In this document: positions 10,801 through 18,809 of the stretch, one piece after another
Position numbering within the stretch: the first letter of the stretch is position 1
How the letters are laid out: each line of letters begins with the position of its first letter
Origin: Arsenophonus apicola
GTDB taxonomy: Bacteria; Pseudomonadota; Gammaproteobacteria; Enterobacterales; Enterobacteriaceae
Assembly: GCF_020268605.1 (NCBI RefSeq)
Contig: NZ_CP084222.1
Coordinates: 1,302,001-1,366,000, forward strand
Direction of reading: 5' to 3'
DNA: 64,000 nt
Notes under the pieces: model-generated
Databases searched by the model: none
The model's input: only the letters and a program-made list of their open reading frames with translations
What the model was told of the DNA's origin: nothing
Program-made: the position numbers and the translations under genes

Positions 10801-13421
10801 AAGTTATTTCTTATATTCGAAATTATCTTAATGATGATATTATAATTGATAATAATAATTATAAACGTTATGAGTTTATGGGACTAACAAAAGAGGCTGT
10901 TTTAAATGACCAATTTAAACTACAAAAAATTACTGACAGTTTACTAATTAAAACGAAAGGAAACAACTTAATTGATAAAGTCGCTATTGATGAAAGTATA
11001 TTGACAACTAAAACTGATATAACGATAGCTGATAGTAACATTTCATTACAGACATTACAGCAAGCCGGTGCTCATATAGAAAATAGACCTATTTCATCAT
11101 TTGCGATTAGAAATATTGCTAATTGGCAAACAAAAATAAAATTTGATGCAGAAAAACTTAATGATTACTTAATTTTATTTCAGGGAACAAAGGAACATAT
11201 TGATATTATAAAATTTATTAAACAAAAAATAAAATTATTACCTAATCAGCAAGATATATTATTAACAAATAGTGATTTAAATGATTATTCTATTGCCATA
11301 GATCATCTAAACAATATTAATCATTATGATGAACCGCAGTTAATGAATAGAAAATTATGGCAAAATTTGAAAGTTAATATGGCCGGATTACCGCGCTATT
11401 CTCACATACTAAATAAGGTTTCTAACCTTACTCAATTAATGAGTTTTATCCAATTGGTTTCATCAACTCAGACGACATTAAGTTATTTAAATAATTCAGA
11501 TCTTTCTGCTAATGAACGCCAGCATATTGAAAAAAACCTTATTATTGCTTGGGGTGCTGGTATCGTAAATTGGGGGGCTGAAATTTTACAACCGCGATTA
11601 TTAAAATCTGTCTCTCAGATGATAGGAATGAAGTACAGTGCTAATCTGTTTGCCGCCAAATTATCAATGGGGATGAATATTGCCACTAGTGGCTTTGATT
11701 TTTATTATGCCTATGAAAATTTTAGTCAATTAAGCTATGAAACTGATCCGGCGATACGGCAAGACTTGATCGTTAACGGTACAATATCGCTACTAAGTGC
11801 GGGCGTAAGTATTAGCAGTGCATTGGCTATGCTGGCCGGTGCTTCATCAGCGGGCCCAATAGGGGTTGCTATTGGAGCAGGTTTAATGGTTGGTGGTATG
11901 TTTTATAACGCATATCGGACTGTTGAAAGAATCAAAGCTAATATTCAATTGACTGCTATGGAAGAGTTTCAAACCGGATTGAATGCTGCATTAGGATTGC
12001 AAGCGGGTTATTCGGTGCGTAATAAACTATTAAAACAACAAACAGCCAGTGCGCTTAAGGCTGATAAAATAGAAAATGAAAAAGATTTATTTATTAATGT
12101 CCTAAAACCTGCTGGCTTTAACCTTAGTATTTCTGTTTCAGAAGAAGAAAAAATTGTTGAATTACCTTGCTACCATTTATTTGATAAACAAACAAATCTT
12201 TACTTATTAAAAAATAAACAATCATCCATTCAATATGATCTTGAATATTTAAAAAAAGACTTAAGTTTTCTCTCCTTGTCTGTCAATTTATGGAAACAAC
12301 AACAGCTTGAACAAGTTATTGAAGCGAGCAAACGAAAATTCACAGCAGAAGAAGTCAGAAAAATTATTGCTCAATATCCAGAGCGCTATTTAGTAGAACC
12401 AGCTAAACTTAAAACTTATATACCGATTAATGCTGAGGGTGATAATGAAGTTCTTATGCTAAGTAGAGAGCATGATAATTTAATTAAGTTGTTAAAAAAT
12501 AAGCCTTACTTAGATAATTATTTATTTTCAAATGTCAATGCTATTTATTCATTATCTGGCACAGATCAACCCGAATTTATTTATGAAAATTTACAAGATT
12601 ATTTAATGAAAGGTGGTTTAAAAAGAAAAATTACAGGTATTAATTTTAACTTTGGCTATGGTGACGATATTATCGTTGGTTTAGCTGAAGTAAAAAATCG
12701 TTTTCTATCATATGGTGGTCATAAAATATTTATTGGTGGAAAACAAGATGATACTTTTATTTTATTGGGCGAAAAAATAGGCGAGAATGAATATAAATAT
12801 TTTAATGCCGATAACGGTAATGATACTTTAATTATTGCACAATTACCGCGTTACCATAGTAAGATATCGTTAGAAAAGGATGACAAATATGCTGGCAATG
12901 ATGTGATGCTTTCTTTGACAGGAACATTTATTAATCTTGAGGAAGGTTCATTAAGATTTCTTAACGAACCTTATTTTACTAATTTTAACAATATTGAATT
13001 GTTAATTGATAATCATAATAAGACGGATGTTCATGCAGATTTAGTTAGTTTTGAAAATGTTATTGGAATAAAAAACAAGCAAGATGTTATTTTAGCTAAC
13101 GATAAAGATAATATATTAAATGGTAATGGTGGTATTGATATTATTTATGGCAAGGGTGGCAAAGATACTATTATATTAAATAATGGTTATGCAAACGGTG
13201 GTGAAGAACAGGATACTTATATTATTGAGCGTTATAGTTGGAATGAATATATAGCCAGCATGGCTTGGCAAGGAATAAATTATATTTGGGATGCAGATAA
13301 TGAAAAATGGATAAACGTTATAAAAAATAATAATAACATAACAGTTATTATTGATGAAAATGAATTTAAAGCTAAAAGTATTGTTAACCTTGATTATCAA
13401 TTAGATGAATTATTAGTTTAG
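7899..13421 (+). CDS. LifA/MARTX-like toxin fragment: C80 protease, degenerate C80 repeat, TcdA/TcdB-like pore, RTX repeats
   Basis: This 1,840-codon main body of copy 2 is the longest intact toxin frame in the window. Residues ~142-305 form a C80 self-processing protease with His202 (GHGR) and Cys247 (LLGCKL). A second, catalytically degenerate C80-like unit follows at ~440-575. A Gly/Ala-rich hydrophobic stretch near residues 1160-1340 resembles the TcdA/TcdB pore region. RTX-type GGIDIIYGKGG motifs lie near the C-terminus. It is in frame with the C58 piece; the TTG used as start is not convincing and the original protein simply continued from 7721. A frameshift just before the TAG detaches the RTX tail. 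Confidence 0.75.
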   Translation: MLFKRFDAEIGVTEVILIDESENYKSINLNINSVSSDHILEIITEQYSNILKLKYNDINLTINDNKCFVSRINFGRDIELITELVLENIPVDTLEMHNNESLGSDVAIAFDAWWDPKINPEKIPLHTGAAKKRLAETNYRHNLIIQFEGDEIVSKSVANLIGKHPDMTTVIQYDLEHDRYRVGYGDINKVPGERTRWFLIGHGRTDRRTKKRTFARKTAQYIVAKLKDLKHTEFNNSDPEKIVLLGCKLGQARIEDNFALDISQHFWYEGFSSIITAYTKDLHICHNGRRIVYLNEYESSRKDARYYKTIFNKEMSPMGIQINHEILINYILREINLGNISLDSDIIKNSDYVKQYFYLPNGKLDIDLLKLVALDSRAYHIFVDYMHETKAIYGGFNVNGLIEKLYNQKIFDTPLWKTVNHEAIRQNLYKVDKNGVKKIIFRFSDQEKYRQQAELIASENPVDNFIFQVDKHSKRIILEYGQLDKLKNIAVDKWILLGNIEQHDANFLFEGMTVKNVVDVMDNIHKQHLLTIPTEISFFNKNALGKLSNPYDVSAIASQLAIQLGQENINTNVTTYQVNLDPFPISSSDGVSEYFHLVNDNKLTKFRYNQTSEQLFYNDLNITHALLMDTAKENIDIDSDFENYLGYLNKYLLNPDGNLITNRVKTIIYDPIISRKVNNYFLHNMDQQPNASDQWQKIFSINDNEALNVKVNNINTLLESLYYRPETINHLSDYSNSLLTELYSRTDGSLDIGGLMLLVNDHQHLNQLQMSLTELTAIDERSGLNQLPLKQSLIRIQQWHQYYFNNILSLIKISKENPNVTIKPLLHAFYFDKNINLGKYIGLFYALTSNNAHDLNLVWQYHRDLIEISSKRKLSISEQQFINNFNELVDLTTYIADNKGILEDQQQLTFSASLASEAIGKYQLSFDHVVFTIIIADNGDGYYQCKIFDPRMGEIKINQLNKTNIDSEVISYIRNYLNDDIIIDNNNYKRYEFMGLTKEAVLNDQFKLQKITDSLLIKTKGNNLIDKVAIDESILTTKTDITIADSNISLQTLQQAGAHIENRPISSFAIRNIANWQTKIKFDAEKLNDYLILFQGTKEHIDIIKFIKQKIKLLPNQQDILLTNSDLNDYSIAIDHLNNINHYDEPQLMNRKLWQNLKVNMAGLPRYSHILNKVSNLTQLMSFIQLVSSTQTTLSYLNNSDLSANERQHIEKNLIIAWGAGIVNWGAEILQPRLLKSVSQMIGMKYSANLFAAKLSMGMNIATSGFDFYYAYENFSQLSYETDPAIRQDLIVNGTISLLSAGVSISSALAMLAGASSAGPIGVAIGAGLMVGGMFYNAYRTVERIKANIQLTAMEEFQTGLNAALGLQAGYSVRNKLLKQQTASALKADKIENEKDLFINVLKPAGFNLSISVSEEEKIVELPCYHLFDKQTNLYLLKNKQSSIQYDLEYLKKDLSFLSLSVNLWKQQQLEQVIEASKRKFTAEEVRKIIAQYPERYLVEPAKLKTYIPINAEGDNEVLMLSREHDNLIKLLKNKPYLDNYLFSNVNAIYSLSGTDQPEFIYENLQDYLMKGGLKRKITGINFNFGYGDDIIVGLAEVKNRFLSYGGHKIFIGGKQDDTFILLGEKIGENEYKYFNADNGNDTLIIAQLPRYHSKISLEKDDKYAGNDVMLSLTGTFINLEEGSLRFLNEPYFTNFNNIELLIDNHNKTDVHADLVSFENVIGIKNKQDVILANDKDNILNGNGGIDIIYGKGGKDTIILNNGYANGGEEQDTYIIERYSWNEYIASMAWQGINYIWDADNEKWINVIKNNNNITVIIDENEFKAKSIVNLDYQLDELLV

Positions 13422-13582
13422 TTATAAATGGCAAAGATATTAATATTAATTTTTCGGCCACAGATAATCAGAAAAATTTAAATGCTCAACATCAAATAGA
13501 TAAAAATAATATTAGTCTAATATTAAAAAATGCTTATAGATATTACGATAGTGATAGTTTAATCGCTAATCACGAATATGTT

Positions 13583-14635
13583 TTGCAAACAGCCGATGGT
13601 TTTTTACTATCGATGAATTTAACTGATAAAATAAAAATAAATACACCGTCAGATAAAATATTTGATACTATTCATATTAGTGAATTAGATAAAAATAAAA
13701 ACGCTATGGTTAATAGTGATATAGAAATTAATTTGAAACTCAATAGTATAAAAAATTATCGGAAAAACTATATTTTACTAAACATGATTAAACCCTTATT
13801 GACTACACATAATGCACAAAATACCATATTTCATGGCGATGATGATAATAATCAATTTTTATCAATTAAAAACCATTCTTATATTAATCTTTCCCATGGT
13901 ACAGATAGTTATATTATAGATGATATTAAAGTTAAAGATACTAAAAATAGTCAAGATATCATTTTTGATTTTAAGGAATTAGTAACAGGTTATACTGGGC
14001 AAGATATTATTGTTATAGTGCTAAAAAATTACAGTGGTCATGATTTTTTCTTTTATGAAGATAAATTATTATATAGTAAAGATCATGATGTCGCTGAGAT
14101 TAGGTTTATTAATAATACAGATGATTTTAATGGTAAAATTTATCTCTTTGATCAAAATAACGAAAGCTTTACTATAGAATATAAAAATAACTTATATAGT
14201 ATTAAGCCTACATTTGAGATAACAACTGCTACTGAGGATAATGATAATATAGTTTATAGTAAGCGTAATATTACCCAAAGAAAAATTGATGGGTTAAGCG
14301 GTGATGATATTATCACTGATATGACTGAGTTGGGTAATATTCTTATTGGTGGTAGTGGTAATGATATTATAACTGCTAAAGGTGGTAATAATGTTATCGT
14401 CGATGGAAGTGGCAATGATATTATCACATTAGGAGATGGTAATGATATTATTATAGCAATGCAAGATGATAATATTATTTCAACGGGTAAAGGTAATAAT
14501 ATAATAGTAATAAATTATAATAATAATGATACCAAAGTTTTTTTAAATGAAGGGAAAAATAAAATTTTTATCCAAGGAATAGAAAATATTTATCGGAATG
14601 AGTATATTGATAATAATTTAATTATTTCATCTTAA
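13583..14635 (+). CDS. RTX-tail fragment of toxin copy 2
   Basis: The frame is open from about 13418 and differs by one base (-1) from the main body, so this is the frameshifted continuation. It matches the copy 1 fragments over the LLQTMDGF-like (here LQTADGF), YSGHDF and FNG-KIYL motifs, then has a block of GNDIIT and GGSGND calcium-binding repeats. It ends at a TAA after VISS/IISS, where copy 1 continues with Arg. Homology runs on in frame to 14869. The TTG at 13583 is only the first permitted start and lacks a ribosome binding site. Confidence 0.55.
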   Translation: MQTADGFLLSMNLTDKIKINTPSDKIFDTIHISELDKNKNAMVNSDIEINLKLNSIKNYRKNYILLNMIKPLLTTHNAQNTIFHGDDDNNQFLSIKNHSYINLSHGTDSYIIDDIKVKDTKNSQDIIFDFKELVTGYTGQDIIVIVLKNYSGHDFFFYEDKLLYSKDHDVAEIRFINNTDDFNGKIYLFDQNNESFTIEYKNNLYSIKPTFEITTATEDNDNIVYSKRNITQRKIDGLSGDDIITDMTELGNILIGGSGNDIITAKGGNNVIVDGSGNDIITLGDGNDIIIAMQDDNIISTGKGNNIIVINYNNNDTKVFLNEGKNKIFIQGIENIYRNEYIDNNLIISS

Positions 14636-14902
14636 GATAATCAGCATAAAATAACAATTTATGATTATAATAAGTATGAAAATAATCTGGAAATTGATAC
14701 CTCATTAAATAATGGTATACTGTTAAATAATCAAAATGTAGATTTGTTAATAAGTACCGCCGCAGCTTTTAAACAAGATAACGGTGGTGCAGTACTTACT
14801 GATTTAGCAGATAGTGAAAGAAATTTTCTTAACCAAATATATCAATATAGTGAAATGAGTAATTTATAAAAGTAATAGTTTATTTATCATAAGGATATAT
14901 TC

Positions 14903-15766
14903 ATGCCTGTTAATTATAATCCGGATATTAATTTTGCTCATAATACCTATCTCTATTTAATGGCAAAAGATAGACTTGCTTATATTGCTGAAAAATTTGT
15001 TTTACATGGTGATAAAAATATAATGAAAGATATTAATGGAAGTTTTGGTATTGGATTATCAATCTATTATATGGCTCATGTTCGACAAGGTGGTAATAAA
15101 CAAGGAGGAAAATTTTTACTTGATTTAAATGATGTTATTAATATTATTGAAATGCCAATTTCAGACAATGCTCCATTATTAATGAAGGCAAAATTGATGG
15201 CGGAAAAAATTCATGCTAAAGAAAAATTAGATAGTATGCTTGCTACAGTAATTGATATTCAAAAACGCTATCTTAGTAGTATTGATATTAATAATTATGT
15301 ATCAGATCCCTATATATGGCTTGATATGTTGCCGGCCGAGACGGCTCATCATTATATTGATAGAGTAAAAAATCGCGCTTTGGAATTGAATAATAGTTTA
15401 AAAAATGCCACCTGGTTTGCGGAGTTTTTTATTAGTTTAAAAGCCAGATATTTTAATAGCGATACCAGTTCGATTGATAATATTAAAGATAATTATAATG
15501 AACTATTAAGCAAAAAAAAATATGATTATTATATTGATAGTATTAGATTTACTTTAGATAATGGTGTACAAGCGATAAAATTTAGTGAAAGAGATGATCG
15601 TCATTATTATTTTTTTGATATTGATTATTTTTTTAAAAAATACCTTGATAATCCAGCAAAATATAATGCTCAGTATTTTGAGGTTTTTGCTGGTGATCAT
15701 ATTATGATACTATCAATAGAAAATGAACAGGATAAAATTAATTACTTTTTTTTGATAGTAATATAG
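14903..15766 (+). CDS. C58-like domain of toxin copy 3, catalytic Cys absent
   Basis: This is a paralogue of the 6783-7721 product, recognisable by the shared ERF/DRL-YIAEKF start, VRQGG, IHAKEKL and GDHIMIL motifs. The segment aligned to the catalytic GICLALS motif reads GSFGIGLS and has no Cys, so protease activity of the C58 type is not expected. The His is kept. The Asp (FDSNIG) is only reached by shifting -1 in the T8 run at 15746-15753. In the annotated frame translation ends shortly after at a TAG. A ribosome binding site precedes the start. Confidence 0.6.
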   Translation: MPVNYNPDINFAHNTYLYLMAKDRLAYIAEKFVLHGDKNIMKDINGSFGIGLSIYYMAHVRQGGNKQGGKFLLDLNDVINIIEMPISDNAPLLMKAKLMAEKIHAKEKLDSMLATVIDIQKRYLSSIDINNYVSDPYIWLDMLPAETAHHYIDRVKNRALELNNSLKNATWFAEFFISLKARYFNSDTSSIDNIKDNYNELLSKKKYDYYIDSIRFTLDNGVQAIKFSERDDRHYYFFDIDYFFKKYLDNPAKYNAQYFEVFAGDHIMILSIENEQDKINYFFLIVI

Positions 15767-15819
15767 GTGTATTTAATTTTGTTAATAAAGAAAAATTTAA
15801 ATCGTTTTTTATTTCTTTT

Positions 15820-16287
15820 TTGCAAGAACATGAAAAATCTTATTACATAGTTAAAAATGAAAGTAATAATTATCAATTAAAAATAGCCGCCTATAAAGAT
15901 AATAATGATATTAAATATCAATTAATTAACTTAAGTATTGAAAATGAAGTGATAGAGACAACAGCAGCAAAAATTATTTTTGAACAACAAGAAAAATTTG
16001 CCACTCGATATATTATTAGAGAACATGAGCTTTATCCGGTTGACTTTGAATTTGTAGATATTGATTTCGTTAATAAATTTTCTATTATTAAATTAACAGG
16101 CACTGTTGATAATAAAATAGTGATAAAAAAAGTAGTTATTCAGGAGTTATCCATTGATGAAATATTAAATATTCTCAGTAATGAAGTGAGCGACTTATTT
16201 TATTTGCAAAGAGAAATAACATTAATAAAATATGATCGCGATAATATCATCTATTATGAGTTTAATGATACGATTAATATTAATTAG
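15820..16287 (+). CDS. Linker fragment of toxin copy 3 (between C58 and C80 domains)
   Basis: This stretch continues the C58-like piece in the -1 frame and ends at an amber codon at 16285-16287, after which the same frame runs on into the C80 domain. It is rich in Ile, Lys, Asn and Glu with no motif I recognise. The position matches the ~200-residue linker between the two protease domains in copy 2. It has no ribosome binding site of its own, so it is a piece of a larger gene rather than a separate one. Confidence 0.45.
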   Translation: MQEHEKSYYIVKNESNNYQLKIAAYKDNNDIKYQLINLSIENEVIETTAAKIIFEQQEKFATRYIIREHELYPVDFEFVDIDFVNKFSIIKLTGTVDNKIVIKKVVIQELSIDEILNILSNEVSDLFYLQREITLIKYDRDNIIYYEFNDTININ

Positions 16288-16326
16288 CAACTTTCTGAAA
16301 TTGAAAATGATAAAAAATTACCTTAT

Positions 16327-18387
16327 TTGATCAAGAAAAATGATAATTTTTTATTTATGCATGATTATGTTGTTGGTAATGAGGATAATGAAAGTGTGTT
16401 TACAATGGACACTGTTTTAGATGATAAACATACCGTCATTATTCAGATTCAGGATGATAGCGTAATCAGTAATGGTGTTGAAAGATTAAAAAATAAGCAT
16501 CCAGAAAATACTACTGTGATCTTTTATGATATTCGCAGTCATAAACACCAGGTTATTCATAATTCAACTGCTTTAGCAAAAGAAGGTAATGTCCGTTGGC
16601 TAATTACTGCTCATGGTTCATATTACAATGAACTATCACCGGAGTCTTTTGCTATTAGTTTACAAAATTTGAAATCTAAAATATTTGATAATCATGATCC
16701 GCAGAAAATTATTTTTTTAGGTTGTAAACAAGCTAATAATAACATAGTAAATGATAATGGCTTTAAATTTAGCCGTGCATTGTGGTCGAAGGGATTTAGT
16801 TCAACAATGGCAGCTTATACAGAAAATATTTATATTTCTGATTCGGGTCATAGGATGGCAAGAGTAAATTTTTTGGACCAACAAATGCGAGATATGCCTG
16901 CACATATATATAAAAATGTATATCAGTATCATCAAGAATCGGGGATGCTATTTGTTAATGAACAGGATTATATTTTTGCCCTATTAGATAGTATTAATCA
17001 TAATCATGTATTGGATGATACCCTTTTATTAGAAAATCATGATTATTTAAAAAAATATTTTGTAAATAAGAATGGTCAATTGGATATTGACTTAATCAGA
17101 TTGGTCAGTTACGAAAATGAAGCTTATCAAATTTTTAAGTCGTATTATCATGAGATAATTAATAATAATCTTAAGTTTGATAGTCAAACTTTAATATCTA
17201 GACTAAGGGAAAACGCTATAATTGAAATTCCTATTTGGCGAAAAGTCAACTTAGATTTTATATTAGCAGATAATAGTCATATACCCATTACAGCCAAAAA
17301 AAATATTATTTTAAGATTCGCTGGCGATAATAATGCTCGTCAGCAAGCTGAATTAATCGCCGCACAAGATCAGCAGAATACCTTAGTTGCTCAGATTGAT
17401 ACAAAACGAAAAAAATATTTTATTGAATACGGCAATTTGACTGATTTTCAAAGCCGAACTGAGCAGCATTGGTTGTTATTAGGTCAGGTTTCCCCATCAG
17501 GTAAACAATTTAGTGGTTTAGACTCACAACAATTATCACAATCTTTAATAACTCTGAAAGAGGAATTATCATTTAATAATCCGCAAGAAATATCTATTAT
17601 TAGCACCACGCAGCTAGGACAACATAGTAATCCGTTTCGTGCTGATTGGATTGTATCAGGCTTAGCAAAACAGCTTTCTGCTGCTGATATTGATACTATT
17701 TTAACATTTTATACCCATAAAAAGAGTTTTTTGGTCAAACAAAATTTATTAGATTATCACGATAGTTTTTATTGCCGTTATGATCGAACCACAAAGCAGA
17801 TTTTATTAAATGAAATTCCAATTACCCAAGCTTTATTGATGAGTATCGCATTAAAGGAAATTTCTATTTGGCAGGCAATAACAGAAAGCTCGTTTTACTT
17901 ACAAAATTATTTCACCGATAAGCGAGGTAATATCGATGAAAATAGACTTAAACAAGCATTGTATGATCCGGTTATTAATAAAAAAATAAATCTTTTTTTT
18001 CAACAAAATTATCATATTTCTGTTAATGCCATGGACTATTGGCAAAAAATATTTATTAAAAATATTCAGCTACCAATATGGCAACAGGCGGATGAATTAT
18101 CATTATTATTGGATGCAATATATGATGATCATAGCGTGTTGCATCACTTAAGTGACCGATCACGCTGGATATTAAGGCAATATTTTTCTTTAGGCCCTAA
18201 TGAGATAGATCAGGGCAAACTATTCCGTTTAATTGCAAACTATCCTGAATATTTACAGCTACAGACTGCATTAAGTGATTTGATCGGCCTCTCCTCTGAC
18301 AATGGCCTGGAAGGCTTATCGCTACAACTGGCATTAGAAAAAAGCAGTTATTGGCATAAACGCATACTTATCAATTTTCTCAATTGA
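16327..18387 (+). CDS. C80 protease plus degenerate C80 repeat, fragment of toxin copy 3
   Basis: Residues ~40-210 form the MARTX-type C80 protease with His96 (TAHGS, a variant of GHGR) and Cys133 (FLGCKQ), so the catalytic pair is present. Residues ~325-470 are the second C80-like unit, reading LLGQVS at the His position and ISTTQLG at the Cys position, hence inactive. The frame ends at a TGA created by a -1 frameshift, and the homologous sequence continues in the next piece. The start is arbitrary because the upstream TAG is in frame. Confidence 0.65.
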   Translation: MIKKNDNFLFMHDYVVGNEDNESVFTMDTVLDDKHTVIIQIQDDSVISNGVERLKNKHPENTTVIFYDIRSHKHQVIHNSTALAKEGNVRWLITAHGSYYNELSPESFAISLQNLKSKIFDNHDPQKIIFLGCKQANNNIVNDNGFKFSRALWSKGFSSTMAAYTENIYISDSGHRMARVNFLDQQMRDMPAHIYKNVYQYHQESGMLFVNEQDYIFALLDSINHNHVLDDTLLLENHDYLKKYFVNKNGQLDIDLIRLVSYENEAYQIFKSYYHEIINNNLKFDSQTLISRLRENAIIEIPIWRKVNLDFILADNSHIPITAKKNIILRFAGDNNARQQAELIAAQDQQNTLVAQIDTKRKKYFIEYGNLTDFQSRTEQHWLLLGQVSPSGKQFSGLDSQQLSQSLITLKEELSFNNPQEISIISTTQLGQHSNPFRADWIVSGLAKQLSAADIDTILTFYTHKKSFLVKQNLLDYHDSFYCRYDRTTKQILLNEIPITQALLMSIALKEISIWQAITESSFYLQNYFTDKRGNIDENRLKQALYDPVINKKINLFFQQNYHISVNAMDYWQKIFIKNIQLPIWQQADELSLLLDAIYDDHSVLHHLSDRSRWILRQYFSLGPNEIDQGKLFRLIANYPEYLQLQTALSDLIGLSSDNGLEGLSLQLALEKSSYWHKRILINFLN

Positions 18388-18773
18388 GGCAACAAGTTAG
18401 CCACAGCGCAGATATTGAAGGGGGAATAAGATTGTTTCCCCATGCTTTTTTGTTACATGACCATAATATTTCCGCTGCTAGTATTGCAGCGACTTTAGGT
18501 ATCATATATGCATATTCTATTGATTATAATGAAAATGTTCATCAATTATTGGTCTATCATCGTAAATTATATGAACAACGATTAAAGTATTCATTTGCTA
18601 GCGAAGAATTGTATTTTTTGCAACAATTTGAACATACGTTCAATAATATCAAGTATAACGAGATGATCGGTAACACCTCACAATTCATTACCAGACAATC
18701 ACTCGAACAATGGTTATCAACGGCAGTAGCAGGCAGATATCAACTAAAAGCGGGCAATTTAGTCTTTACTTAG
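18384..18773 (+). CDS. Middle fragment of toxin copy 3
   Basis: This is the short continuation of copy 3 in the -1 frame after the shift near 18370-18385. It aligns with the MPHAFYY-to-GKYQLD part of copy 1, here FPHAFLL and GRYQLK. No catalytic motif is present. The frame ends at an amber codon (18771-18773) where copies 1 and 2 read through FTI, and the same frame resumes immediately in the next fragment. Confidence 0.45.
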   Translation: MRQQVSHSADIEGGIRLFPHAFLLHDHNISAASIAATLGIIYAYSIDYNENVHQLLVYHRKLYEQRLKYSFASEELYFLQQFEHTFNNIKYNEMIGNTSQFITRQSLEQWLSTAVAGRYQLKAGNLVFT

Positions 18774-18809
18774 TCTATTACTCAACAGGCAGATAATTAT
18801 CAATATGCT

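Larger units (their letters stand above)
6783..14869 (+). pseudogene. Toxin copy 2 (whole locus), interrupted by two stops and one frameshift
   Basis: The reconstructed gene is about 8.09 kb. It starts with ATG at 6783 behind an AAGGAA-type ribosome binding site. Breaks are a TAA at 7719-7721 between the C58 and C80 domains, a one-base loss shortly before the TAG at 13419-13421, and a TAA at 14633-14635. The natural end is TAA at 14867-14869. Domain order and length match copy 3. It lies 146 bp after copy 1 and 33 bp before copy 3 on the same strand, so an operon is plausible. It is the least damaged copy in the catalytic parts. Confidence 0.75.
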
